From contig CBDDLD010000004.1 of assembly GCA_965230605.1 (NCBI GenBank), positions 2,852,001-2,916,000 of the forward strand: a stretch of 64,000 nt of DNA. Direction: 5' to 3'. A model generated the notes under the pieces. The model saw only the letters and a list, made by a program, of their open reading frames with translations. It had not been told where the DNA came from and ran no database searches. Made by a program: the position numbers and the translations under genes. This document shows, one piece after another, positions 52,101 through 61,427 of this stretch. This DNA is from CBDDLD01 sp965230605 (GTDB lineage Bacteria; Bacteroidota; Bacteroidia; Flavobacteriales; Flavobacteriaceae). Position 1 is the first letter of the stretch. Each line of letters opens with the position of its first letter.

Positions 52101-55100
52101 ACTTCTAATGGTAAATTTATCTCATTTTCACTCGGCCATATACGTCGCTCAGGTGGTAAGTTTGGATCTACAAGTTCTGTAGGTAATAATGGTATTTCTA
52201 TCTGATAAAAGTTCTGAGTAAAGTCATTACCCATTCTTATGAACGCTACCAATTCACCTTCCTGTAATGTTTCGTTTTCTTGAGCTTCAGCATGCAAGAA
52301 CATTCTTAAATTCTTATACTGACGCATATCAACATTAATATTTTTAAACACTCCTCTTGAATCTGTCGGTTCTAATTCACACGCCTTGAGTACAAGAGAT
52401 TGTTCATTTTGTCTTATAATGTTGTTGTTATTGTTAAGCTGTTCTCGTTGTACCCCAGGTGGTATCACATAATCCCCATCATTTTCCTGAATGCCAATAA
52501 TTCCAACAGAGAATTCAGCATTAGCACTATTATTGGTATTATCATTATCGAGATCTAAAGTGTAACGTCTCCAATCGCTTCTTACTAAATCTAGAGTAGC
52601 AAATCTCAAGACCGTATTTTCTGTGAACTCAGTTAAGAACATTCTTATAAAACGTACCGATCTAATGTCCGAAATACCTCCTACAGCTCTAGTTTCTTCA
52701 GAAATAGGAAGTCTAAACTGATACCAGGTTACATCTCTTGTATCCCCATTTGGAAGGGTAACAGATCTGGTTTTAATATCATTAATTTGAGGGTTATTAA
52801 TATTTAAGGTAGCTGGTGTTATGTCTACTTCATATTCAAAATAACTATCAATAGTATTCATTGTGTTATCTCTATTGATATCTTCTACATCGGGCTGAGT
52901 AGTGGACCCTCTGTTGGTATCAGAGAATGTATCCGGTGTATTTCCTTCTAATCCGTTATATTGTCTGTAGCGTTCAAAAATATTTCCTGTTGTATTCAAG
53001 AAATAGGTATAATTATCTCTAGCAGGGTCTTCTCCAAAGTTGTTAGCACCAAATATCTGTGTTAACATATCTGCTTCTTCTGCATCATCATACCCATCAT
53101 AACCTACATCTTGATTTGTTCGCTCTTGACCTGTGGTTGCAAAGGTGTAGATTAATGATTGATTTTGAGGAACCACATATGGTGTTTGGTTGGTAACATT
53201 TTGTAAGAATCCGATATCTCCATCTTCAGGGAGACCGTTTTCAAACTGTTTTTTACCATCCTTTAAAATGTCTTCAGAAATATTTCCAAGATCTATTGTT
53301 AATTTTCCTCCCGGATTAGCTGGGTTATCTAAAAATGGATCTTGAACCCAGAATTCAATAAACTCAACATTTGCTTGTTCAAAATCTGTAGATGTGATCT
53401 GCCTTGTGATCCCTGCCCAACTATTGTTTGGATTTAATACATCAGTCGTTGCAGCTGGATCAAAGTTGTATGGCCCTCTCTCATTTGGATAATAGGATAA
53501 ATCTAATGTGTTAATTACTGAGGTCTGTCCTTGTGCAATATCTACCTGAGGGAAAATCTCTTCAATAAATACACGTCTGGAATATAGGTTAGATACATCA
53601 TCGTCTGTAATACCACTTGGCCTTTGACTACTATAAAATATTGGATCAATAGTATACCAGTTCAGAAATGCACGCCCGTATCCATTTTCTATGCCATTAG
53701 CATTAGTCCCTGTAATATTTGCGGGTAGTACTTCAGGCCTACTTGACAAAAACCACGACAATGGAGATAGTAAATCTATAGCCCCTTGTGTACCTTCAAA
53801 GTCATCTATATAGGCTGTGGCTTCACCATTGAAATCTGTTCCTTTTGGTGCTCCCGGTGCCAGATACGCAAATTCTCCCCTTACTGATAAATTTGAAGGA
53901 ACATCGGTGTCTATATTTGGAAGTTTATTTACTAGTCGTGTTAAGAAAGGAACTTCGGTAGAATAATTTCCATTGAACCCGAATATGGTATTATTGATCG
54001 GTTCTGAATTAAAATTAGCCTTTTGAGTTATAGGTCGCTCATTTAGATTAAGTAATGTAGCTCCTAATTGGAAGTTTTCATTGAATTGATGCTGTACGTT
54101 AATCCCTGTAAATCGTCTGGTTTGTTGTCCGAAAACGGCATTGTTTTCTACAGATACATTAATTGGTGTATTTGATGCCTTTAATGCTTCATCTAAAATT
54201 TGAACACGACCTAATTGATAGTTTACCGTATAATCGATTCCTTCAACCAGTACTCTTCCTCCTGCAGTAACTCTAACTGAACCTCTTGGTACATTAAATG
54301 CTCCAATTGGGATCCCATCACCGCCACTTCCTTTAAAACGTCCTTTGATCTGGAATTTATTTTTCTCAGCCTCATCTAAAGCCTGAGTTTTTGTTGATTT
54401 ATAAAGTAAATCATAAACATACTTTTCCTGATTCTCATTAGTAAAGATGTCTTGCTCGTAATCAAAATCATTGTTATTTGGGTTCCCATCATCATCTAAA
54501 ACATCGAATAGGTAACGCCCAAAAGGTTCGACTTTGGTAAACACAATTTTTCCATTCTGAGTAATAACCGTAATACCGGGGACAAAATCAAAAAAACCAT
54601 CTCCATTAATCTGGGGGTCATTATTGAAATTCAATCGATCCACATGGAACAGACGAATCAGTGGTGTTTCATTAATCTCCGTATCATCTGAAGCATCATT
54701 GGCTGTGTTATTATCAAAAGGAGGGAAGGTGGTTCCTTCAACTGGCCTTATATAATTTACAGGCGATGCTTCGGTATAAAATATGTTTAATCTGAAGTCT
54801 TCTCTACTCAATTGAAATGCTCCGGTATCGTAGATATTCTTCATCATTAAATCCCAAATCGGTTGTTCAACAGCCGTTATGGCACTCTTAAGCATCTTTA
54901 ATACAAGACTATTATTACTTACAATTTGATTTCCATTATTTCCATTTTCAACACCTGTAGCATCCACTCCATCATTAGCAAATTCACCAACCTGAAATAC
55001 TTCTCCTCCAACAGTGTATTGGAAAGCCACGGCTAAGACTTCATCATTAAGTAGTCTTTGGTTTAATGAGATATACCCTAACTGTGTGTTTAAGACGAAA

Positions 55101-56404
55101 TCTACACCTTCTTGAAGCTTGCGAGCACTTTCCAATTTTCCATAATCAAAACCTTCATTTACTGGGACTAAAATTCCCGATTCAACATTGGTAATATCTC
55201 TTACCTGATCTGTAAGTAAAGATCCTGCTCCCCCAATATTCGTTGGGTCAAAATCATTATTGCCATTATCCGGGAAGCTTCCATTAGGTACATTGACAAA
55301 GTTAGGTGGCGGTGAAGGCAACCCAATAACATCTGACTCTCCTAAGTCTTGGAATGCAACAATGTTTCTAACGTTATCTGTTTGGTTATTTCTATTAGTC
55401 ACCCATACCTCTATACGTGTAATTTGCAATCCTCTATTTTGAATGTACGGATATTGTAATAAGGCTTCATCATATGTTTCTCTAAAGTACTGTGATAAGA
55501 AGAAGTGTCGGTTCTCATCATAATCTCTGGCAAAAAACTCGAATTCTTCTAAGGTTCCACCTCCCTGAGCAACTACAGATCTGGTCTGCGATTGTTGTTC
55601 TGAAAATACCGCAGTAACCGTTGTTTTACCAAATTGTAATTCTGTCTTAACTCCAAACAAACTTTGCGCACCAGTAATAAGAGAACTATTCAATGGCATG
55701 TTGACATTACCAACCTCTATCTTTCTGATAATATCATCTTCCGTTGGTGTGTATTCTAACTTTACTAAGTTTTGAAAATCGAAGGTAGACTCAGTATCGT
55801 AATTGGCTGTAACTTGTAATCTTGTTCCCACCTTACCTAATAAACTCAGACTTATACGCTGATCAAAATCAAAAGAAAAATTCCTTCTATTTCTTGGTGA
55901 AAATGCCGGATTATCTTGCTTAGAAAATAGAATTCCTAAATCTACTTCTACAGAACCCTGAGGAATAACTTCAATGGTATTCCCTCCAAAAATGGTTTCA
56001 AATAACCCTGAGTTTACATAAAATTCAGGCAATAGATTTTTTCGTTCTTCTTCGGTTCCTTCTTTCTGACCAGCAACAGCATCTATCTTTTGTTTGTAAT
56101 ATGCTTTTAAGCTTTCTTGTAAAACTAATTTTTGATACTCTGCAGGAGTAAGTATCAGAGGATACTTTATATTAAAGCTGCCAATCTTTTCCGTGTAGAT
56201 ATACCGATCTAAAATTGGATCATAGGTATACTTAGAAACTATACTATTTGGATTGGGTATTTTAATCTCCCCAATGGATGTTTTTGTTGTATCTTGAGGT
56301 GTAGTTGTCTGCTGAGAATAACCAAAAGTGCTTAACAATAGACTAACTATCATTAGGCATACTATTTTTGTATATGTAGAATTACAATTGTTGGTTGTGT
56401 TCAA
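49175..56404 (-). CDS. sprA: SprA, type IX secretion translocon and gliding protein
   Basis: SprA (Sov in Porphyromonas) is the giant 36-stranded outer membrane barrel that is the type IX translocon. The 2409-residue length is characteristic, as are the signal peptide (IVCLMIVSLLLSTFGYS), the early NLLPEFYVNSGLFETIFGGN, the many beta strands, the segment YIDDFEGTQGAIDLLSPLSWF and the C-terminal barrel end SGITLRYNFGN. It would export the type-B adhesin encoded at 20848-27429. It follows ruvA by five bases, the usual flavobacterial order ruvA-sprA-gcvH. Confidence 0.97.
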   Translation of the reverse strand: MNTTNNCNSTYTKIVCLMIVSLLLSTFGYSQQTTTPQDTTKTSIGEIKIPNPNSIVSKYTYDPILDRYIYTEKIGSFNIKYPLILTPAEYQKLVLQESLKAYYKQKIDAVAGQKEGTEEERKNLLPEFYVNSGLFETIFGGNTIEVIPQGSVEVDLGILFSKQDNPAFSPRNRRNFSFDFDQRISLSLLGKVGTRLQVTANYDTESTFDFQNLVKLEYTPTEDDIIRKIEVGNVNMPLNSSLITGAQSLFGVKTELQFGKTTVTAVFSEQQSQTRSVVAQGGGTLEEFEFFARDYDENRHFFLSQYFRETYDEALLQYPYIQNRGLQITRIEVWVTNRNNQTDNVRNIVAFQDLGESDVIGLPSPPPNFVNVPNGSFPDNGNNDFDPTNIGGAGSLLTDQVRDITNVESGILVPVNEGFDYGKLESARKLQEGVDFVLNTQLGYISLNQRLLNDEVLAVAFQYTVGGEVFQVGEFANDGVDATGVENGNNGNQIVSNNSLVLKMLKSAITAVEQPIWDLMMKNIYDTGAFQLSREDFRLNIFYTEASPVNYIRPVEGTTFPPFDNNTANDASDDTEINETPLIRLFHVDRLNFNNDPQINGDGFFDFVPGITVITQNGKIVFTKVEPFGRYLFDVLDDDGNPNNNDFDYEQDIFTNENQEKYVYDLLYKSTKTQALDEAEKNKFQIKGRFKGSGGDGIPIGAFNVPRGSVRVTAGGRVLVEGIDYTVNYQLGRVQILDEALKASNTPINVSVENNAVFGQQTRRFTGINVQHQFNENFQLGATLLNLNERPITQKANFNSEPINNTIFGFNGNYSTEVPFLTRLVNKLPNIDTDVPSNLSVRGEFAYLAPGAPKGTDFNGEATAYIDDFEGTQGAIDLLSPLSWFLSSRPEVLPANITGTNANGIENGYGRAFLNWYTIDPIFYSSQRPSGITDDDVSNLYSRRVFIEEIFPQVDIAQGQTSVINTLDLSYYPNERGPYNFDPAATTDVLNPNNSWAGITRQITSTDFEQANVEFIEFWVQDPFLDNPANPGGKLTIDLGNISEDILKDGKKQFENGLPEDGDIGFLQNVTNQTPYVVPQNQSLIYTFATTGQERTNQDVGYDGYDDAEEADMLTQIFGANNFGEDPARDNYTYFLNTTGNIFERYRQYNGLEGNTPDTFSDTNRGSTTQPDVEDINRDNTMNTIDSYFEYEVDITPATLNINNPQINDIKTRSVTLPNGDTRDVTWYQFRLPISEETRAVGGISDIRSVRFIRMFLTEFTENTVLRFATLDLVRSDWRRYTLDLDNDNTNNSANAEFSVGIIGIQENDGDYVIPPGVQREQLNNNNNIIRQNEQSLVLKACELEPTDSRGVFKNINVDMRQYKNLRMFLHAEAQENETLQEGELVAFIRMGNDFTQNFYQIEIPLLPTELVDPNLPPERRIWPSENEINLPLEVLQQIKSKGIFDQTLSNDDPTFYDVVDGQLVDIPVPEFSPYTIGQQRVAIKGNPNFGDIRVLMVGLKNSGSTGLNSCGEVWFNELRMSELENEGGWAAIMSMDTNLADFANVSATGRRSTIGFGTLEQTPNERSREDVKQYDVVTNVNLGQLLPKKWGVQIPFNYGQSEEIITPQFDEFYRDIELDTQLDNTTNRDSILKVNENYTKRKSINFIGVRKQRSDEAKADFFDIENFTLNYSHNKVEHRDFEIESSLDENVRAGVNYNFSFEPKRIEPFKKNDSLFKGKYWKILKDFNLNLLPSNISFNSDIIRQFSRQKFREVELGGDNIAIEELFRRNYIFDFQYAINYNLTDALSVNFTASNSNIVRNYFIDDNINGRQDPTLDVWDGFFDFGDPNIQNQQLQVNYELPLYKIPVLSFLRANYAYTGSFQWQKGSDLNENFVTDIGTFNLGHTIQNSNTHTLNTTLNMETLYRTLGITKPRARGRRVATQRTATPSAPQQQQNKTSAGKKVANTFIDLITMVKRVQINYQENNGTFLPGYLRTPGFIGTFKPTFGYTFGSQRDIRDEVARNGWLTIYPEFNQQYTEVTRQVLDYSANLEPIRDLKIDLIGSRTFGESLNESFTAEDTNLDGLSDTYNSLIRNTFGDFSISTAIIGTAFSKSDENQSAAFDDFRANRLKVANRLATDYYGTTNFAVDAEGFPLGFGKNSQRVLLPAFLSAYKGTNPDKISLRAFRDFPIPNWTLKYTGLMKIPWFRKNFRRFSIQHGYRSTYTINQFRSNLDFDSADLRPGEDYSQQLPSALNQSGNIKNQTLYSNINLEEQFSPLIRLDFEMKNSVKVLAEIKRDRLLSLSFDNNLLTEIQGQEYILGLGYRIKDLRIRSQLAGAKQVIKSDLNMRADISVRDNKTIIRYLDLENNQVTAGQTIWGIKFNADYAFSKNLTGIFYFDYTFSDYAISTSFPQTAIRSGITLRYNFGN

Positions 56405-56409
56405 TGCTT

Positions 56410-56991
56410 TTATAAATTTTTCAGAGCTTCTTTTATTATATTTTCAACCGGGGCATTAGGCTCTTTTGCTAATATCCTATCTACAACTTTCTCAGATTGT
56501 TTTTTATTAAATCCGAGAACCTCTAAAGCAGATAACGCTTCATCTTTATTCGTATTGCTTTGTGATACCGAAAGTTCATCAATTCCATAAACTTTCAATA
56601 CTTTGTCTTTTAGGTCTAAAATGACACGTTGAGCAGTTTTTGCTCCTATTCCTTTGATAGACTGGATTAAAGTCACATCTCCAGAAGCAATTCCCTCCTT
56701 TACTTGCTGCGGTGTAAGCGACGAAAGCATTGTACGTGCAGTGCTAGCTCCTACGCCACTAACTGAGATCAGTAATTTAAATATTTCTCGCTCTCCTTTT
56801 GACGAGAAACCGTAAAGTGTATGCGAGTCTTCTCTTACTTGAAGATATGTATACAATCTTAATTTTTCGCCTTCAGGAATTTGAGAATAGGTATGCAAAG
56901 AAATATGTAGCAGATAGCCAATGCCATTACAGTCAATAACCACATCTGTCAGGTTCTTTTCAACAAGTTTTCCCTCTATGTGTGTAATCAT
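56410..56991 (-). CDS. ruvA: Holliday junction branch migration protein RuvA
   Basis: RuvA binds four-way junctions and recruits RuvB. The 193-residue protein begins MITHIEGKLVEKNLTDVVID, has helix-hairpin-helix motifs (LISVSGVGASTARTMLSSL and IQSIKGIGAKTAQRVILDLK) and a C-terminal UBA-like domain (EALSALEVLGFNKKQSEKVV) that contacts RuvB. ruvB lies 3.3 kb upstream on the same strand, not adjacent. Confidence 0.97.
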   Translation of the reverse strand: MITHIEGKLVEKNLTDVVIDCNGIGYLLHISLHTYSQIPEGEKLRLYTYLQVREDSHTLYGFSSKGEREIFKLLISVSGVGASTARTMLSSLTPQQVKEGIASGDVTLIQSIKGIGAKTAQRVILDLKDKVLKVYGIDELSVSQSNTNKDEALSALEVLGFNKKQSEKVVDRILAKEPNAPVENIIKEALKNL

Positions 56992-57013
56992 TTAATTACC
57001 TAGGTTAAAAACC

Positions 57014-57043
57014 CAAATGTAATAAAATTATTTGCATTTCAAA
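57014..57043 (-). promoter_or_regulatory. Bacteroidota-type promoter of ruvA-sprA
   Basis: The minus strand has TTTG (57040-57043), an 18-base spacer and TACATTTG (57014-57021), 22 bases before the ruvA start. It probably drives both ruvA and sprA. Confidence 0.55.
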
Positions 57044-57072
57044 GGTGATAAAGTATCAAAGAATCAGCTATT

Positions 57073-59352
57073 TTACTGAGGCTTCTTTTCCTTTTGCTGT
57101 GCATCAATTACTGCAATTGCTGTCATATTCACAATTTCATCTACACTAGCATCCAATTGTAATATATGAACTGGCTTACGCATACCCATCATTATTGGCC
57201 CTATAGATTCTGATTTATTAAGTTCTTTTAATAGCTTGTATGTGATATTTGCAGAGTCTAAATTAGGGAATATGAGGGCATTAACTTTCTTACCAGCAAG
57301 CTTAGAAAATGGGAATATTTCTTGAAGCATCTCACTATTCAGTGCAAAATCGGTCTGTAGCTCCCCATCAATAATCATATCTGGATAATTTCGATGTAAA
57401 TAAGAAACCGCTTCTCTCACTTTAGATGACCTTTCATGCCTAGAGGATCCAAAATTAGCATAAGATATCATGGCCATCACAGGTTCCATTCCAAACATCT
57501 TTATGATACTGGATGTCATTTGGGCAATCTTAGTAAGGTCTTTTGATGATGGGTCTATATTTATTGATGTATCACTTAAAAACATTGGGCCCCTTTGTGT
57601 CATCATTACATTGGTAGTAGCAATTTTTGTAGCACCTTTTGCCATTCCGATAAGTTCTAACATTGGTTTTACTACAGAAGGGTAACTGCGTGAGTATCCC
57701 GATATTAAAGCATCTGCATCACCTTCACTTACCATCATTGCTGCAAAGTAATTACGCTCTCGCATGACTTTACGAGCAGAATATTGTGTTTCACCTCTTC
57801 GCTGTCGCTGTTTCCAATACACATCGGCATAAGCGTTTTTCCTTTCTGTCTCTTCATCAGATTTAGGATCTATGATAGGGACATCGGCATCAAACTCTAT
57901 CTCTTCCATTAAAGATGTAATGGTATCTTTTCTACCTAATAATATGGGATGTGCTATGCCTTCATCATGCACTATTTGAGCAGCCTTTAATACATCTAAC
58001 TGATCTGCTTCAGCAAACACAACACGTTTAGGGTCTGTTTTGGCTCTGTTGAGTATTAAACGTACAAGCTTATTATCCGATCCTAAGCGTTCTAATAAAC
58101 CATCTTTATATTTTTCCCAATTCTTTATTGGTTCTTTTGCAATTCCACTTTCCATAGCTGCTTTGGCAACGGCTGGAGGAACCTCAGCAATTAAACGCGG
58201 ATCAAAAGGCTTAGGAATGATATAGTCTTTCCCAAAAGTTAGTTTGGTTTCTCCATACGCTATATTTACTTGTTCTGGCACCGGTTCTTTGGCTAAACGT
58301 GCCAAAGCTTTTACAGCTGCCATTTTCATAGCTTCATTAATCTTAGTAGCTCTAACATCTAAAGCACCTCTAAAAATAAATGGAAACCCTAAAACATTAT
58401 TAACCTGATTAGGATGGTCGCTTCGTCCAGTGGCCATGATGATATCTTCTCTGGCATCTACTGCTAATTTGTATGCAATTTCGGGATCCGGATTGGCCAT
58501 TGCAAAGACAATAGGGTCTTTAGCCATAGATTTTAGCATTTCAGGAGAAACGATATTGGCTTTAGAAAGACCAATAAACACATCTGCATTTACCATAGCT
58601 TCATCTAAAGTATCTATGGCTCTGTCTGTGGCAAACTCTAGTTTTTGTTCAGTAAGGCCGTCTCTGTTTTTTCTGATTACCCCCTTACTATCGAGCATTA
58701 CAATATTTTCGGCTTTAGCCCCAAAAGCTTTATATAATCGTGTACAAGATACCGCAGCGGCTCCAGCACCACTAACAACGATCTTAACATCACCTATTTG
58801 TTTTCCTGAAATCTCTAAAGCATTTAACAAGGCTGCAGCTGATATTATTGCTGTTCCATGCTGATCGTCATGCATCACAGGAATGTCTAGTTCTTCTTTT
58901 AGGCGTCTTTCAATTTCAAATGCTTCAGGCGCTTTAATATCTTCTAAATTAATCCCTCCAAATGTTGGTGCTATATTTTTTACTGTGGCAATAAATTCAT
59001 CTACGTCCTCAGTGTCTACTTCAATATCAAACACATCTATATCAGCAAATATTTTGAATAGGAGGCCTTTACCTTCCATGACAGGTTTAGAAGCTTCAGG
59101 GCCAATATTTCCCAAACCAAGAACAGCGGTTCCATTAGATATAACTGCAACCAGATTTCCTTTAGTTGTATATTTATAGGCATTGTTCTTATCTTTTTCT
59201 ATCTCCAAACATGGCTCAGCTACACCTGGTGAGTAAGCTAATGAAAGGTCTCTTTGCGTTGCATATTTTTTGGTTGGAACTACTTTTATCTTTCCCGGAG
59301 TGGGCTTGGCATGGTATACTAATGCTTCTCTTTTCTTACTGACCTTGCTCAT
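57073..59352 (-). CDS. maeB: NADP-dependent malic enzyme with phosphotransacetylase-like domain
   Basis: The enzyme decarboxylates malate to pyruvate and yields NADPH. The 759-residue protein has the malic domain (TKKYATQRDLSLAYSPGVAE; MHDDQHGTAIISAAALLNAL near 160-179) with the Rossmann motif VVSGAGAAAVSC, then from about residue 430 a phosphotransacetylase-like domain (AKTDPKRVVFAEADQLDVLK), as in E. coli MaeB, where this part is regulatory. No sign of truncation. Confidence 0.95.
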   Translation of the reverse strand: MSKVSKKREALVYHAKPTPGKIKVVPTKKYATQRDLSLAYSPGVAEPCLEIEKDKNNAYKYTTKGNLVAVISNGTAVLGLGNIGPEASKPVMEGKGLLFKIFADIDVFDIEVDTEDVDEFIATVKNIAPTFGGINLEDIKAPEAFEIERRLKEELDIPVMHDDQHGTAIISAAALLNALEISGKQIGDVKIVVSGAGAAAVSCTRLYKAFGAKAENIVMLDSKGVIRKNRDGLTEQKLEFATDRAIDTLDEAMVNADVFIGLSKANIVSPEMLKSMAKDPIVFAMANPDPEIAYKLAVDAREDIIMATGRSDHPNQVNNVLGFPFIFRGALDVRATKINEAMKMAAVKALARLAKEPVPEQVNIAYGETKLTFGKDYIIPKPFDPRLIAEVPPAVAKAAMESGIAKEPIKNWEKYKDGLLERLGSDNKLVRLILNRAKTDPKRVVFAEADQLDVLKAAQIVHDEGIAHPILLGRKDTITSLMEEIEFDADVPIIDPKSDEETERKNAYADVYWKQRQRRGETQYSARKVMRERNYFAAMMVSEGDADALISGYSRSYPSVVKPMLELIGMAKGATKIATTNVMMTQRGPMFLSDTSINIDPSSKDLTKIAQMTSSIIKMFGMEPVMAMISYANFGSSRHERSSKVREAVSYLHRNYPDMIIDGELQTDFALNSEMLQEIFPFSKLAGKKVNALIFPNLDSANITYKLLKELNKSESIGPIMMGMRKPVHILQLDASVDEIVNMTAIAVIDAQQKEKKPQ

Positions 59353-59374
59353 ATATAGTGAATAAATTAAGATG

Positions 59375-59382
59375 CAAAGGTA
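59375..59382 (-). promoter_or_regulatory. Possible -7 box of maeB
   Basis: TACCTTTG on the minus strand lies 22 bases before the maeB start. A TTTAAC sequence rather than TTG occupies the -33 position. Confidence 0.4.
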
Positions 59383-59403
59383 AGCATTGCATATGTTAAA
59401 TAC

Positions 59404-60330
59404 CTAATCCTTTAAGTATTGAATATTTCTGATAAGCCCTGAATATTTTGTTCGCTTTACCGCTGATTTTTTAAATACTTTTCTAAAAGTGTCTTCTGTT
59501 ATGTCTTCCCAATCTTTTCTATTCATACTGAGCAATTCAGGATGTGGATCGAATAGAGGTTCGCTGTGTGATTTTGAAAAACGATTCCACGGGCATACAT
59601 CCTGGCACACATCACATCCGAACATCCAATCATCAAACATTCCTTTGAAGTCTGACGGGATATTGTCTTTAAGTTCAATAGTGAAGTACGAAATACATTT
59701 GCTTCCATCTACAACATAAGGCTCTACTATAGCCTCTGTAGGACAAGCATCAATACAAGCTGTACATGTGCCACAATGATCTGTAGTTGGTGTATCATAC
59801 TCCAAGTCTAAATCGACGATCAACTCAGCAATAAAATAGAACGATCCCACTTGTTGTGATAGTAGATTACTATGCTTTCCTATCCAGCCTAAGCCCGATC
59901 TTGCTGCCCATGCTTTATCTAACACCGGAGCAGAATCTACAAACGCTCTACCATTAACTTCTCCTATTTCCTCATTAATATAATGTAGGAGAGCCTTGAG
60001 TTTATCTTTAATCACATAATGATAATCGGTACCATAAGCATACTTAGAAATTTTATAGGCCTCCTCATTTTGAAGTTGGGATGGGAAATAATTAAGTAAT
60101 AATGAAATAACACTCTTAGAGCCTTCAACCAGTTTAGTCGGGTCTAAACGTTTATCAAAATGGTTTTCCATGTAGCGCATTTCACCGTGCATATTCTGTT
60201 TTAACCATTCCTCTAAACGAGGAGCTTCGTCTTCTAGAAATTCTGCCTTGCTAATACCGCAAGACAAAAAACCGAGGCGTTTGGCTTCGGTTTTGATTAG
60301 TTCTGAATATTTAGATACTTTAGAAATCAA
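59404..60330 (-). CDS. queG: Epoxyqueuosine reductase QueG
   Basis: QueG reduces epoxyqueuosine to queuosine in tRNA with a cobalamin and two 4Fe-4S clusters. The 308-residue protein contains both cluster motifs, CGTCTACIDACPTEAI near 187-202 and GCDVCQDVCPWN near 238-249, and the conserved DSAPVLDKAWAARSGLGWIG. It lacks the C-terminal HEAT-like extension of some longer family members. It overlaps ruvB by four bases. Confidence 0.95.
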   Translation of the reverse strand: MISKVSKYSELIKTEAKRLGFLSCGISKAEFLEDEAPRLEEWLKQNMHGEMRYMENHFDKRLDPTKLVEGSKSVISLLLNYFPSQLQNEEAYKISKYAYGTDYHYVIKDKLKALLHYINEEIGEVNGRAFVDSAPVLDKAWAARSGLGWIGKHSNLLSQQVGSFYFIAELIVDLDLEYDTPTTDHCGTCTACIDACPTEAIVEPYVVDGSKCISYFTIELKDNIPSDFKGMFDDWMFGCDVCQDVCPWNRFSKSHSEPLFDPHPELLSMNRKDWEDITEDTFRKVFKKSAVKRTKYSGLIRNIQYLKD

Positions 60331-61349
60331 AATAACCCACCTTGGATAGACCCTTTAATTTTTCCCAGATGTTTATATGCCAGCTCTGTGACTTCTCTTC
60401 CTCTTGGTGTTCTCATAATGAAGCCTTGTTGAATTAAAAAGGGTTCATATACTTCTTCTATAGTTTCAGCACTTTCACTCACCGCTGTAGCCAGTGTGGT
60501 AATCCCTACCGGGCCTCCTTTAAACTTATCTATGATTGTAGACAGAATCTTGTTATCCATTTCATCTAAGCCATGAGCATCTACATTTAGAGCTTCTAAG
60601 GCATACTTAGAAATCTTTATGTCTATAGAGCCATTGCCTTTTATTTGGGCAAAGTCTCTAACACGTCTTAATAAGGCATTAGCAATTCTTGGAGTGCCTC
60701 GACTACGCCCTGCAATTTCAATGGCCGCTTCCATAGAAATGGGGACATTAAGAATAGAAGCACTACGTTGGACAATAGTGGTTAAAAGTTCTGTATTATA
60801 ATATTGTAATCTGCTACTAATTCCAAACCTAGCTCGCATTGGAGAGGTAAGGAGTCCAGACCGTGTTGTTGCGCCTACTAAGGTAAAAGGGTTAAGATTG
60901 ATCTGAACTGTTCTGGCATTAGGTCCGGTTTCGATCATAATATCTATCTTATAATCTTCCATCGCAGAATAGAGGTATTCTTCAACAATTGGACTTAATC
61001 TGTGAATTTCATCAATGAATAGCACATCACGCTCATCAAGGTTTGTTAAAAGTCCGGCCAAATCCCCTGGTTTATCTAATACCGGGCCTGAGGTTACTTT
61101 GATATTCACATCAAGTTCGTTTGCCAAAATGTGTGCTAATGTTGTTTTACCTAAGCCAGGAGGACCATGAAATAATGTATGGTCTAAGGCTTCATCCCTA
61201 CCATTTGCAGCTTGTACAAAAACTTTAAGGTTTTCTAACACTTGATCTTGTCCCGTGAAGTCATCAAAAGATAATGGACGTAACTTTCTCTCCAAGTCTA
61301 ACTCTTCAGACGAGTAATTTTCATTGGTAGGATTTAAATTCTCATTCAT
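60327..61349 (-). CDS. ruvB: Holliday junction branch migration ATPase RuvB
   Basis: RuvB is the hexameric motor that drives branch migration with RuvA. The 340-residue protein has Walker A GPPGLGKTT near 64-72, Walker B LFIDEIHRL near 114-122, the arginine-finger region GATTRSGLLTSPMRARFG and the C-terminal winged helix (IQQGFIMRTPRGREVT). Its ATG lies seven bases after a TAnnTTTG box joined to the ctaD terminator. queG overlaps its end. Confidence 0.97.
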   Translation of the reverse strand: MNENLNPTNENYSSEELDLERKLRPLSFDDFTGQDQVLENLKVFVQAANGRDEALDHTLFHGPPGLGKTTLAHILANELDVNIKVTSGPVLDKPGDLAGLLTNLDERDVLFIDEIHRLSPIVEEYLYSAMEDYKIDIMIETGPNARTVQINLNPFTLVGATTRSGLLTSPMRARFGISSRLQYYNTELLTTIVQRSASILNVPISMEAAIEIAGRSRGTPRIANALLRRVRDFAQIKGNGSIDIKISKYALEALNVDAHGLDEMDNKILSTIIDKFKGGPVGITTLATAVSESAETIEEVYEPFLIQQGFIMRTPRGREVTELAYKHLGKIKGSIQGGLF

Positions 61350-61356
61350 ACGTAAA

Positions 61357-61364
61357 CAAATATA
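61357..61364 (-). promoter_or_regulatory. Possible -7 box of ruvB overlapping the ctaD terminator
   Basis: TATATTTG on the minus strand shares four bases with the end of the 46-base palindrome and ends seven bases before the ruvB ATG, so the transcript would be nearly leaderless. No TTG -33 element is visible; the palindrome occupies that place. Confidence 0.4.
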
Positions 61365-61406
61365 AAGAAAAAGCCTTTCTAAATTTAGAAAGGCTTTTTC
61401 TTTATA
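61361..61406 (-). terminator. Terminator of the oxidase operon: perfect 46-base palindrome
   Basis: Bases 61361-61383 are the exact reverse complement of 61384-61406, 23 base pairs without a mismatch, with core AAAGCCTTTC / GAAAGGCTTT and T-rich flanks on both strands. It lies 22 bases after the ctaD stop and just before ruvB. Confidence 0.85.
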
Positions 61407-61427
61407 TTGAATCTATAAGCTTTGACG

